Positions 55,007-64,000 of a stretch of DNA of 64,000 nucleotides are shown here, piece after piece. Where the stretch lies: the NCBI GenBank assembly GCA_947561395.2, contig OX387190.1:23306858-23370857 (forward strand), in the 5' to 3' direction. This DNA comes from Buxus sempervirens (Eukaryota; Streptophyta; Magnoliopsida; Buxales; Buxaceae). Position numbers and translations under genes: made by a program. How positions within the stretch are numbered: the stretch's first letter is position 1; the number at the start of each line of letters is the position of its first letter. The notes under the pieces are model-generated. The model did no database searches. It was given only the letters and a program-made list of their open reading frames with translations, and had not been told where the DNA came from.

Positions 55007-56525
55007 AAAGTTTAAAATGATAGTGGGAGTATGGAGCTGGTAGTGGGAGTAATCAGGAAAAAACTGGAAAACCAATGCAATCACCATGTAAAATGTAAAG
55101 AATTAGACCTCACAGTAGTTTGCTTCGCTGATGATATGTTCATGTTCTCACAAGGAGACGAAATGTCCATTGCAAGTATCAAAGCAGCCCTCCAACAGGT
55201 TAGCGACATAACAGGTTTATACTGTAATGAAGGCAAAAGTTCGATGTTCTTCTGTGGAGTGCCAGAACAAATGAAAGGAAAGCTCATGGAAATCTCTGGT
55301 TTCAAGGAAGGCAAGCTACCGGTAACATATCTAGGAGTTCCATTGATATCCAAGAAACTATCTAAAGGGGATTGCAAAAAATTGTTGGATAAAATCAGAT
55401 CAAAGGTACAAACTTGGCAAGGACATGTGCTATCTTACGCGGGCAGATTGTAACTGATTAATTCCATCATCTTTTCCACACAGGTCAATTGGCTTTCAAC
55501 TTTCATCATCCCTAAAAGTGTTCTCCGATCCATAAACCAGCTTTGCTGAAGATGTTTATGGGCAGGTAGTGGAATGCAAAGAAAGATGGTTCATGTAAGT
55601 TGGCAAGATATATGCTACCCAAAGGAAGAGCGGGGCTTGGGAGTGCATGATATTGAGCAGTGGAATAAGGCTGCTATAATGAAGCAGATATGGCAGATTT
55701 CAACAAGTAAAAGCTCTCTATGGATAGCATGGTTACATCAGAACCGAATTAGAGGGAGAAATTTCTGGAACATAAACATCCAAAGTGGTTGTACCTGGGC
55801 ATGGAGGAAAATACTGAAAGGTAGGGTTGATGCACACCAATTCCTCAAGCACAAGGTGAGAAATGGGAAAGAGACATGGTTATGGTTTGACAACTGGTTA
55901 CCATCAGGACCTATTTCCAATAGATTTTCCCAAAGAGTGATATATAATTCAGGAATACAAATGGATGCTTGAGTGGAATCAATTATCTACAATAACGAAT
56001 GGGACCCTCCTGTAGCAAACCCTCCAGATCTGAACATAATTTGGAGTGAACTTCCATTGTTACAAAGACCAAGGGCGGACCTTCCAGATGTTATTTGTTG
56101 GACACTTGCAAAATCTGGAGTTTTTAACATCAAGGACACATCATGTCATTCGACTGAGGAAACCTCTTGCTAGTTATAGCGGCTTAGTATGGTTTAAGCT
56201 CAACATTCCTCGTCATGCCTTCATCCTTTGGATGTGCATTAGGGAGAGGCTCCTTACACAAGCAAGACTAATCCATATGGGAATCATCCACTCATCAAGG
56301 TGTGTATTCTGCCAAGCAAACACTGAAACAATTGAACATCTTTTCTTTGAATGTGGATACTGCAAACATATCCAACAGCAAGTATTGAAGATGAATGGAA
56401 TTAGCAGAGGTGTTTAGGTATAGAGGGAGGAGATCCAATGGGCTATAGATAAACATAAAGGGAAGAATATCAAGATGGCGATAAGGAAAGAATCCTTAGC
56501 CGCAACAACGTACCAGATTTGGATG

Positions 56526-59203
56526 TGTAAACACCCCAAATTGCACAGTAAAAATGATGAATAATTGGCGAAAATAATTATCTCCTTTGAAACCGGCACA
56601 AAATTTGAGAAAATAGGCATTTTTCCTTGTATCCGACAACTCAGGTCGGATACAAGCGTATATCTTTATATCCGACATAAGTTGTCGGATATAAGCAGCT
56701 CTTAATGTATCCGACATCATATGCTGGATACATATAGGTGCTCTTGTATCCGACCTGATATGTCGGATACAAGCTTTTTGCTCAGAATTAGGGTTTTCCG
56801 AGAGTTTTCACTTTTTACCATCATATCCTTCATTAAAGGAGTGGAAATAGCCTTAGAGTTAAGGTCGGTGGGCTCTAGACATTATTTTGTGTCTAGCATC
56901 ATGCAAACCCTAACCCTAGCCTTTGCCTATAAATAGGAGGCCTCTCCTCAAGCAAATGGCAATTAACTCTTGCCAAGAACTTTTGCCAAGAAGTTAGAGA
57001 TCAAAGAGCTCCGAGTGAAGAGGGGAACCGCTGCAGTCTTGCTTCCAGAAGCCCAGGTAAGCCTCAAACCTCTCTTTAATTTTCTGTTTTTACATTCTAG
57101 ATCTAGATCTCTTCTTCTACCTTTCTGTAGAATAAGGCCTCTTCTATGTGTATGAAAACCCTTCTCCTACTCAAAGTACCTCGAGACTCCCCCTAGCCGT
57201 AAAACGTGAAGGCGGGATCTAGGGGAAACGAGACTGGGGATTGATCCTAGTATTAGAACCTATTTGAATAAGCCTTGTGATTCTATGAAAACCATTCCAT
57301 ATTCAAAGTACCCCAAGATTATCTTGAAGAACCGTGTTTAACGGGGAGAGAGAACTAAAGGAAACGATAATGGAACGGAACCCTAGGTTGTTCTAGAACC
57401 CTTTTGATTGATCTAAATGCATGCTATATGTTATTATGTTGAAATAAGTCTTGTGATTCTATGAAAACCGTTCCATATTCAAAGTACCCCAAGATTATCT
57501 TGAAGAACCGTGTTTAACGGGGAGAGAGAACTAAGGGAAACGATAATGGAACGGAACCCTAGGTTGTTTTAGAACCACATCTGATTGATTTAAATGCATG
57601 CTAGATGTTGTTATATTGTTCTTGAATGGATTTTTATACACATACACACATAGCACCTTTTTTGTCGGATTTGGCTCATATTTCGGATTCATTGCATTCA
57701 TTGTGATAAATCTGGAATAAATAGCCTTAAATAATTCTGGAATATATCTGGTTGGTTTTCAATGTGATTTTAAGCAAGTTTTATTGAGTATTGAAGGCCT
57801 CTAGGCTCAACGTCTCGGTTTTGGGCATTTTTGCTCACTTTTGGGGTTTTTGGCATATCCTTTCCAATCGGAGAGGATGGTGAGCCGAACTTGTGCCCCA
57901 TTTCTTCCTAGAGGCTCTTCAATATCTTTTTAAAATGGTTTTGATCTATCTTGCACGGATCACACACCTCTTATCACTGTTTTAAATTAATTTTACTCAA
58001 AAAAAGGCTTAACTTGACAGCAACTGTACCCCAACTTCGAACACTCGTAACTTCATCGTCCGGATGCATTTTAGAGTGATTTCAGAGCCATGGGAAAGGT
58101 GGGTCTGTCTAGTTTATGTCTGTAAAATTTCATGAATTTCTATCAAGCAGATTTTTGACACCTCTCTGCCGAAGTTGATAGGTCATTTCAGGTTTGATTA
58201 CAGAACCTGTCACTTCGACAGAGCGCCATGTGTTCGTTTTAAGTCCAATTCGAATGATTCTTGTTTTTGCGTTTTCCTTTGGAAGTCTAGTTTCAAATCC
58301 AGTTGGTTTCATATTTTTTTGACTCCATTTGTGTCGGGAGCAGCAGATTTACTCAGAGCTGTTCAACAGTACTTTTCTGGGTAAATGTGTGATCTTCGGG
58401 GCCTATTCGGGAGATCACCCAAGGCACATCCGAATGCATTTTTGTATGACGCTAGTTTTGTTTGAAAAATGGCCATATAGACTTCACTCACACCAAATTT
58501 CATGGATTTATATGGAGCCGATTTTTCTAAATGAGTTTCCAAAGTTGCCCACTTATCACTTTTAATCATCTCCAGCAGCAGATTTTAAAGGAACATAACT
58601 CCTAGGATTTCAACCGGATTTTATTGAAATTTTGCATGAGTCTCTTATTTACCATAATCTTTCAAATGGATTTGGTTCGAGTCAATTTAAAATTGGATTT
58701 GAATGATTTCAAGACAAATGGTTCTTGCTTTTACCGAATTTCCCGGATTTAACTCAACTTGGTTTTGTGCAACTTTTGCTTTGATTTCCATCTTTTGGTG
58801 GTATTCCAGAAGTGATATTAACATAAAAGAGGATCTGGAATTCATTTGGATTTTCATGTGAAGATATCATACACTTGTCCTTTTTCAAGGTTTTTAATGA
58901 TTTTTAGCAGGCTTTCTTATTTTTTAGCATGAACAACACTTGGCAACCACCTTGTATGGGTGAATGGGGGTGCCTAACACCTTCCCCCATTCATAATCTA
59001 ATCCCCTTACCCATCTCTGGATTTGATTTTCAAGTAGGGTTATTTTTGCTCTAGTATTGGCCTTTTAGCTCTTTTTTATTATTTTTGAAACTTTTGGTAT
59101 CCATTCACACCCCAAAAATCTGAATGGTGGCGACTCTCCCATTTTACGTTGAGCCCGTGTGATGACGGAGGGAATCATCTCGGTGATTTTTCCATGTCTC
59201 ACA
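56526..59203 (+). mobile_element. Solo LTR, family D/F, copy F (2.68 kb)
   Basis: TGTAAACACCCC ... GTCTCACA with a perfect 5-bp duplication GGATG (56521-56525, 59204-59208), inside the LINE. It shows four 25-bp palindromes (56629-56770), a TATA box (TATAAATAG, 56938), an internal duplication of about 185 bp (around 57285-57420 and 57470-57600), and the GGTGGCGACTC block near the 3' end. No coding capacity. Confidence 0.9.
56629..56770 (+). repeat. Four 25-bp palindromes, exact 39-bp pitch (LTR F)
   Basis: Starts at 56629, 56668, 56707 and 56746. Units read GTATCCGACAAC...GGTCGGATAC, TATCCGACATAAGTTGTCGGATA, GTATCCGACATC...GCTGGATAC and GTATCCGACCTG...TGTCGGATAC: 9-11 bp arms around a 3-7 bp centre. 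Spacers of 14 bp have unrelated sequence. The array ends 168 bp before the TATA box. Confidence 0.92.
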
Positions 59204-59590
59204 GGATGGAGAGAAATAGGAGGCTGTTCAAGAATGAATTTAAACCAAGAGAAGAGCTGATAAAGAATATAAAGTGGGAGGTGCACCATCGTTTTGCAGA
59301 TGAGGACATGAAGTTAAAGGATTCGGCATACAACCGAACATTCATGGACAATTGGGGCTTAACAGCCCAATTTTTTTTTAGATGAAGTGTAAGTAGGAAG
59401 CTACTTTCTTTTTTGTAGACTTGTATAGGTCTTTGGGTGTCGTGATATGCATGGTCATAGTGACTGAGCATACTATAAATTCTTCAAATTAATACAAACG
59501 TTGGCTTATTATCCAAAAAAAAAAGTTTAACATGATAGACTTATCATACTTCTTGAACCTTCATATGACAAAGGGGTTCCCTATGGTTGT

Positions 59591-59870
59591 TGTTAAAATA
59601 ATGAAGAGAAGCAGAAGTGGAAAACGTGTAAGAATATTTTCTGTACTATTTTGTACAGTATTACATGTGACTTTATACAAAATATAGAATGTCTATTAGA
59701 AGCAACTACAACTAATCCTTGCTAATTACATCTTTGATTCCTATAATCACTCCTCAACAAGATGGACAGTATTATGGAAAGATTTGATCCAATAAGGGAT
59801 CCCTGGATTATGGAGTGATTATGGAGTGGTTTGAACCAATACGGAAACCTTTGAATTGCTTCCTTTAATA
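59591..59870 (-). repeat. 3' LTR of Copia 2 (280 bp)
   Basis: TGTTAAAATAATG ... CCTTTAATA next to the purine tract GAGGGGGAC read on the minus strand. The 5' LTR is not in the window, so no age estimate is possible. Confidence 0.75.
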
Positions 59871-59877
59871 GTCCCCC

Positions 59878-61452
59878 TCAAGTTGGAGTGTGGATGTCTA
59901 GAACTCCCAACTTGCTAAGATGTGTTTGAAAAGCAATCCGTCCCAATGGTTTTGTGAGTATGTCGGCAATTTGTTTCCCGGTTTGTACATAGGCTGTTTC
60001 AATCTCCCCATTTTGAATCCGTTCACGAATCGTATGACAATCCAACTCAATGTGTTTGGTGCATTCATGATACACCGGACTCGCTGCTATATATGGCGGC
60101 TTGGTTGTCACAAAACAATTTTGCAGGGTCACGATGGTAACATGTAAGTCTTGTAACAAGTATCGTAGCCAAGTAAGTTCACATGTGACCACTGCCATAG
60201 ACCTGTATTCGGCTTCTACTGAAGATCTGGACACTGTGGTTTGTTTCTTGCTCTTCCAAGACACAAGAGCTTTCCCAAAGAATATACAATATCCCGTGAC
60301 TGACCTCCGTGTAGTTGGACACCCAGCCCAATCTACGTCACAATATCCAACTAATTTCAATTGATTATGTGACGAGAAGAATAATCCTTGGCCTGGAGCC
60401 TCCTTTAGGTAACGCAAGAGGCGATGTACAACATCAAGGTGTGGCCTTCTTGGTTGCTGCACAAAATAACTAAGAGTGGAGACGGAATATGTGATATCTG
60501 GTCTCGTGATAGTAAGATAGATCAATTTTTTGACTATTCTGCGATAATGAGTTGGATCCTTGAGAAGGTCACCATCGGTTGGGGTTAGCTTCAAATTTTG
60601 TTCCATTGGAAATGTGGCAAGCTTTGCACCAAGTAAACCTACTTCTTCCAATATGTCCAGTGTATATTTCCGTTGACAAATGGAAATTCCAGCCTTGGAA
60701 CGTGCAACCTCTATCCCAAGGAAATACTTCAAGGATCCAAGATCCTTGATCCGGAAATTTAGAAACTGCTTGAGATCACTGATTGCATTCTCATCGTTTC
60801 CTGTGATGATCATGTCATCAACATAAAGTAAGATGGTAGTAAAGGAGTTACCGTACACCTTAGTGAATAGAGAATAATCTGCCCCTGATTGTTGGAATCC
60901 AATATTTTGAATCTCAGAAGAGAATTTGTGAAACCAACTTCGAGATGCTTGCTTGAGTCCGTATAGGGACTTATTGAGTCGGCACACAACTTGCTCCCCC
61001 TGTCGACGATAGCTAGGTGGAGGATGCATATAAACTTCCTCAGTGAGATCGCCATGGAGGAAGGCATTTTGGACGTCCAGTTGGTGGAGGTGCCAGTTAC
61101 GAACTGCAGCAACAGTCAAGAGGCAACGTACAATGATGAGTTTGGCAACAGGGGCAAAAGTCTCTTTGTAGTCGATGCCCTCGCGTTGCGTGAAACCTTT
61201 GGCAACAAGATGAGCTTTATATCGCTCGACAGTACCATCAGAATGATATTTGATCTTGAACACCCATTTACAACCAATGGGCCGATGATCAAGAGGAAGA
61301 GGAACCATGGTCCATGTGTTGTTGGCTTCAAGGGCACGAAGCTCGGCTGTCATGGCTTCAACCCACTTCAGATCTTGACTGGCCTGTTCATAAGACACTG
61401 GTTCGACCAAGTGAGAGACATTGTGTATAAATTGCCGATGAGTAAGTGACAA
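59878..61452 (-). pseudogene. Copia 2 RT-RNase H reading frame (fossil)
   Basis: A single 524-codon open frame with a complete plant Copia RT ([40 protein letters not shown] active site; KDLGSLKYFLGIEVARSK) and RNase H (SWKSKKQTTVSRSSVEAEYR; ADILTKPLGR). In living relatives these enzymes make cDNA in virus-like particles. It is the best preserved pol sequence in the window, within an element that is split by an insertion and therefore treated as a fossil. Confidence 0.9.
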
Positions 61453-61482
61453 ATTGGAGTAGGATACATACCGAGCAAGGGG

Positions 61483-62490
61483 TTACCGGGTGCCAAGCGT
61501 GGGAGAAGTGACGGTCTTGTCAAGCAATAAGGCATGGTTGACGTGATAGTCTTGGAGATGAGCAAGGGCTCGGGTGGGGCATTGAGAACGACGAATGGGT
61601 GGTTGGTCAAGGGGCAAGGTCAATGGAGTGATGGGTGGGGTTTCAGCATCCATGATGGGTTCAGCAACCGTGATGAGTACAACATCCGTGATAGGTGGGG
61701 ATGATGGGAGATGATGGGTTTGAGCATGATGGATGTGCATCTTGATTAGGATAGGGAGCATTTTCATCAAGAGGAATAGGTAAGATGGGATGATCAGATT
61801 CATGTTCTGGTGATGAGGTACAGAAAGGAAAAAAATGTTCATGGAAGACAACATCCCGGGATGTGAAGAATTTCTTTGTGTCAAGATCATATACCCGATA
61901 TCCCTTTTGGCCAAGAGGATAGCCAATGAAGATGCATCGACGAGCACGGGTATCAAATTTGTGAGTAGGTGTGAGGTTGGTGACATAGCATATACATCCA
62001 AAGATTTGTATATGAGAGTAGTTTGGTGATCTACCATGTAAGACTTCATATGGGGATTTGTGAGATAACAAAGGTATAGGAAGCCGATTGATAAGATAGC
62101 AAGCTGTTTGGATACTTTCTCCCCAAAAACTTAAAGGTAAATTGGCTTGAAAGCAAAGGGCTCGTCCCACATTCAAGAGGTGACGATGTTGCGCTCAACA
62201 ACACCATTTTGTTGGGGTGTGTGAGGGCAAGAATGTTGAAAAAATAGTTCCACAATCATTAAAAAAAGATTTCATGGACGTGAACTCTTTCCCATTATCA
62301 GTCCGAATGGCTTTAATATCACAATGAAACTAAGTTTTAACCCAAGAAAAGAAAAGTTTCAATAGTGGTTCTGTCTCAGATTTAAAACTCATAAGATGAA
62401 TCCAAGTATAACGAGAAAAGTCGTCTACAATGGTGAGAAAATATCGTGCTCCAGAATGAGAATTAATCCTGTGAGGTCCCCAAATGTCAC
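61483..62490 (-). pseudogene. Copia 2 integrase and linker (fossil)
   Basis: Minus-strand integrase wording ([72 protein letters not shown]) followed by a Pro/His-rich linker to RT. The core continues to the nested LTR at 62491. Confidence 0.85.
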
Positions 62491-64000
62491 TATAAGCACC
62501 TCATTTTTGCGCTCCCAGAAGAGCCGGAAAGGCAAAACCCGGCTAAAAAGTCAAACCCTGAGGGGTCAAAATTTGACCTTTCGATCAAGTGATAATTGGC
62601 CATCTTGCTTTATGTCATTAGATAGAGGGCTCCGATACGAGTCTAACGCAATTGAGTTTGCTCAAATCGGAGTCCGGATGAGGGTTCTGCAGGCTGGTCA
62701 AACCTAAAGGGGAGCCGAAAGTTGACTTTTTCTCGAACCCCGTGCCAAGTGCTTAGCCCTATGTCATTAGATAGAGGGCTCCAATACGAGTCTAACGCAA
62801 TTGAGTTTGCTCAAATCGGAGTCCGGATGAAGGTCCTGCAGGCCGGTCAAACCTAAAGGAGAGCCGAAAGTTGACTTTTTTCGAACCCCGTGCCAGGTAT
62901 TTAGCTCTACATCATTGTATAGAGGGCTCCGATATGAGTCCAACGCAACTGAGTTTGCTCAAATCGGAGTCCGGACGAAGGAGATATGAGCTGTCGAAGT
63001 TTCCAAGCAGCAAAACCGGAAACTGCACACGTGGCAGCCAATGCAGCAAAATATCTCAGGGACCAAATCTTAAATATCCAAAAGTCACTAAAAATCTCAG
63101 GGACTAAACCAAAATTCGCAGGGACCAATCCGTAATTGCTCAAAAGTGTCAAATCGGTTGAATCGGTCAAGTCAAGGGGCAAATCCGTAATTTTTCGATT
63201 TGTATCCGACCAAATATGCCGGATACACTTGCCCCTCTTCATATCCGGACTCAAATATCGGATACAAAGATCTGCTCGGCGAGATTCGCGCCGATTCCCC
63301 CACAAATTCGCGGCGGCATTAAAATTCTAAATCATTATGTTTTGTATCCGGCATTTAATGCCGGATACAAAGAGAGGCATGTATAGCCAGCTTCATTTTG
63401 GCTTTTTCCAAGTATTCTCCTTCATCCGAATCCTTCCTCCCAGCACCCTTTTTGCCTCCACCAACCCCACTCCACTCCAACACCTCAAAACCTATTGCAT
63501 TGTTCTTCTTCCCCACCTCTCTACTAACACAACAAGTGATTAGTTGCTGTTGTGGTTGCTGGAGAAGAAAGCTCCAGCCCTTGTACAAGCCCCCAAAGAG
63601 GTGTCTGCAACCCCCAAGGAGGCTTTCCAACCCCACCCCACCTCAAGATCAAAAAAAAAACTTCTTGCATCTTCCTTCTTCTCTATCTTCCTACCAAGAT
63701 AAAAGGAGAGCCTAGCTGCTGTTGGTGAAAGAAGAAGCAAGCTCCAGCTGCTGTCCATCCTCAAGGAAGTGTCTCCACCTCCACTAAAGGGCCAAGAACC
63801 TCCAGGTAAGGCTCCCTATCATGTTGTATTCCTCATACATTAAATTCAGATTTTTCTGTTGATTTTCTTACGCTTGCTTTCCTTCTTTGCATGGGCTTGT
63901 TCCCATGTTATTTTCTCATGCATTTGATTCTCTCTTCATGGCATGAAGCCACCATAAGTGAGGGTTCCACGTAGGTTTGTTTAGGGAGCATGGGAGTCTA
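62491..64000 (+). mobile_element. LTR of family A/B/C, copy C (cut by window end)
   Basis: Starts TATAAGCACCTC (TG end decayed) within Copia 2. Three head-to-tail 149-bp blocks with TTGAC motifs (about 62560-63000; key word GAGTTTGCTCAAATCGGAG at 62654, 62803 and 62951), where A and B have two. Three 25-bp palindromes (63202, 63241, 63344) and a pyrimidine-rich leader follow. Without its 3' end it cannot be called solo. Confidence 0.85.
63202..63368 (+). repeat. Three 25-bp palindromes (LTR C)
   Basis: GTATCCGACC...GCCGGATAC at 63202-63226, a second unit 39 bp later (63241-63265), and GTATCCGGCATTTAATGCCGGATAC-type at 63344-63368 (a nearly perfect palindrome). Confidence 0.88.

Larger units (their letters stand above)
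55024..59521 (+). mobile_element. L1-type LINE, 5'-truncated, with solo LTR F nested
   Basis: Non-LTR retrotransposon fragment with a 17-bp target duplication, AAAGTTTAAAATGATAG (55007-55023) and AAAGTTTAACATGATAG (59522-59538), one difference apart, and an A-rich tail (59513-59524). It encodes the last part of reverse transcriptase (LDLTVVCFADDMFMF, the FADD site; YLGVPLISKKLSKGDC), a linker (WLHQNRIRGRNFWNINI) and a zf-RVT zinc-binding domain (FKLNIPRHAFILWM ... CVFCQANTETIEHLFFECG). The C-terminal end (MERNRRLFKNEF) follows solo LTR F at 59204. ORF1, the endonuclease and the first RT motifs are missing. In-frame stops occur near 55452, 55547 and 55970, plus at least one frameshift near 56150, so it is inactive. 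Confidence 0.9.
59591..62490 (-). mobile_element. Ty1/Copia retrotransposon 2, minus strand, partial (fossil)
   Basis: Minus-strand Copia element: 3' LTR (59591-59870), purine tract (59871-59882), RNase H and RT (59878-61452), linker and integrase (61483-62490). LTR C of family A/B/C is inserted at 62491 in the integrase (next to a DIWGPH-type codon run) and the 5' part is beyond it. It is related to Copia 1 at protein level but its LTR is different. It looks less damaged than Copia 1, with few breaks in what is visible. Confidence 0.9.

Noticed and set aside
60991-61449. 152-codon plus-strand ORF
   Set aside because: Exact antisense shadow of the Copia 2 RT reading frame.

Overview
This is nuclear DNA of a flowering plant, probably a eudicot with a repeat-rich genome; the species cannot be named from the window. 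The evidence is an intron-containing plant O-methyltransferase gene, plant-type Copia and Gypsy LTR retrotransposons, CACTA and Mutator-type DNA transposons, an L1-type LINE and a TRIM. More than nine tenths of the window is transposable-element fossil. Only one host gene looks whole: a class II (COMT-like) O-methyltransferase at 53000-54330 with four exons, 362 residues and all catalytic residues.

Layout. 1-6262: minus-strand Gypsy remnant with a 3.25-kb solo LTR (family A) nested in it. 6263-14316: LTR pieces of a second large family (family L) on both strands, around an unassigned plant-transposon protein ORF (7.9-9.45 kb). 14828-16883: another LTR-like block with minisatellites. 16952-28546: an 11.6-kb CACTA element (TSD CCT) containing nested solo LTRs, a Mutator-type MITE and exon-like sequence. 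28583-29657: 3' half of a dead O-methyltransferase copy, with a TRIM in its intron. 30335-50950: a Copia element (TSD TACTT) inflated from about 4.9 kb to 20.6 kb by five nested insertions: solo LTR D, a back-to-back pair of L-family solo LTRs, a second CACTA carrying a TNP2 transposase fragment and a captured leucine-rich-repeat (PIRL-like) exon, and solo LTR B. 51336-51698: promoter and first codons of another dead O-methyltransferase copy. 53000-54330: the intact gene. 55024-59521: 5'-truncated LINE with solo LTR F inside. 59591-62490: minus-strand Copia, broken at 62491 by a third family-A/B/C LTR that runs off the window.

The host locus under the repeats is a tandem O-methyltransferase cluster (relic, relic, intact gene) split by transposons. 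Eight solo-LTR insertions have readable 5-bp target duplications, so nesting order can be reconstructed.

The most unusual signals lie inside the LTRs. Family L carries arrays of short inverted repeats whose loop is constant (AAACCCTGAGTAGGC) while the arms differ from unit to unit yet stay complementary, including a paired change at one matching position. Two otherwise different LTR families (B/C and D/F) share arrays of a 25-bp palindrome (GTATCCGACA...TGCCGGATAC type) on an almost exact 39-bp pitch just upstream of the TATA box. Family A also carries a roughly 400-bp stretch homologous to family L, so these LTRs look modular.
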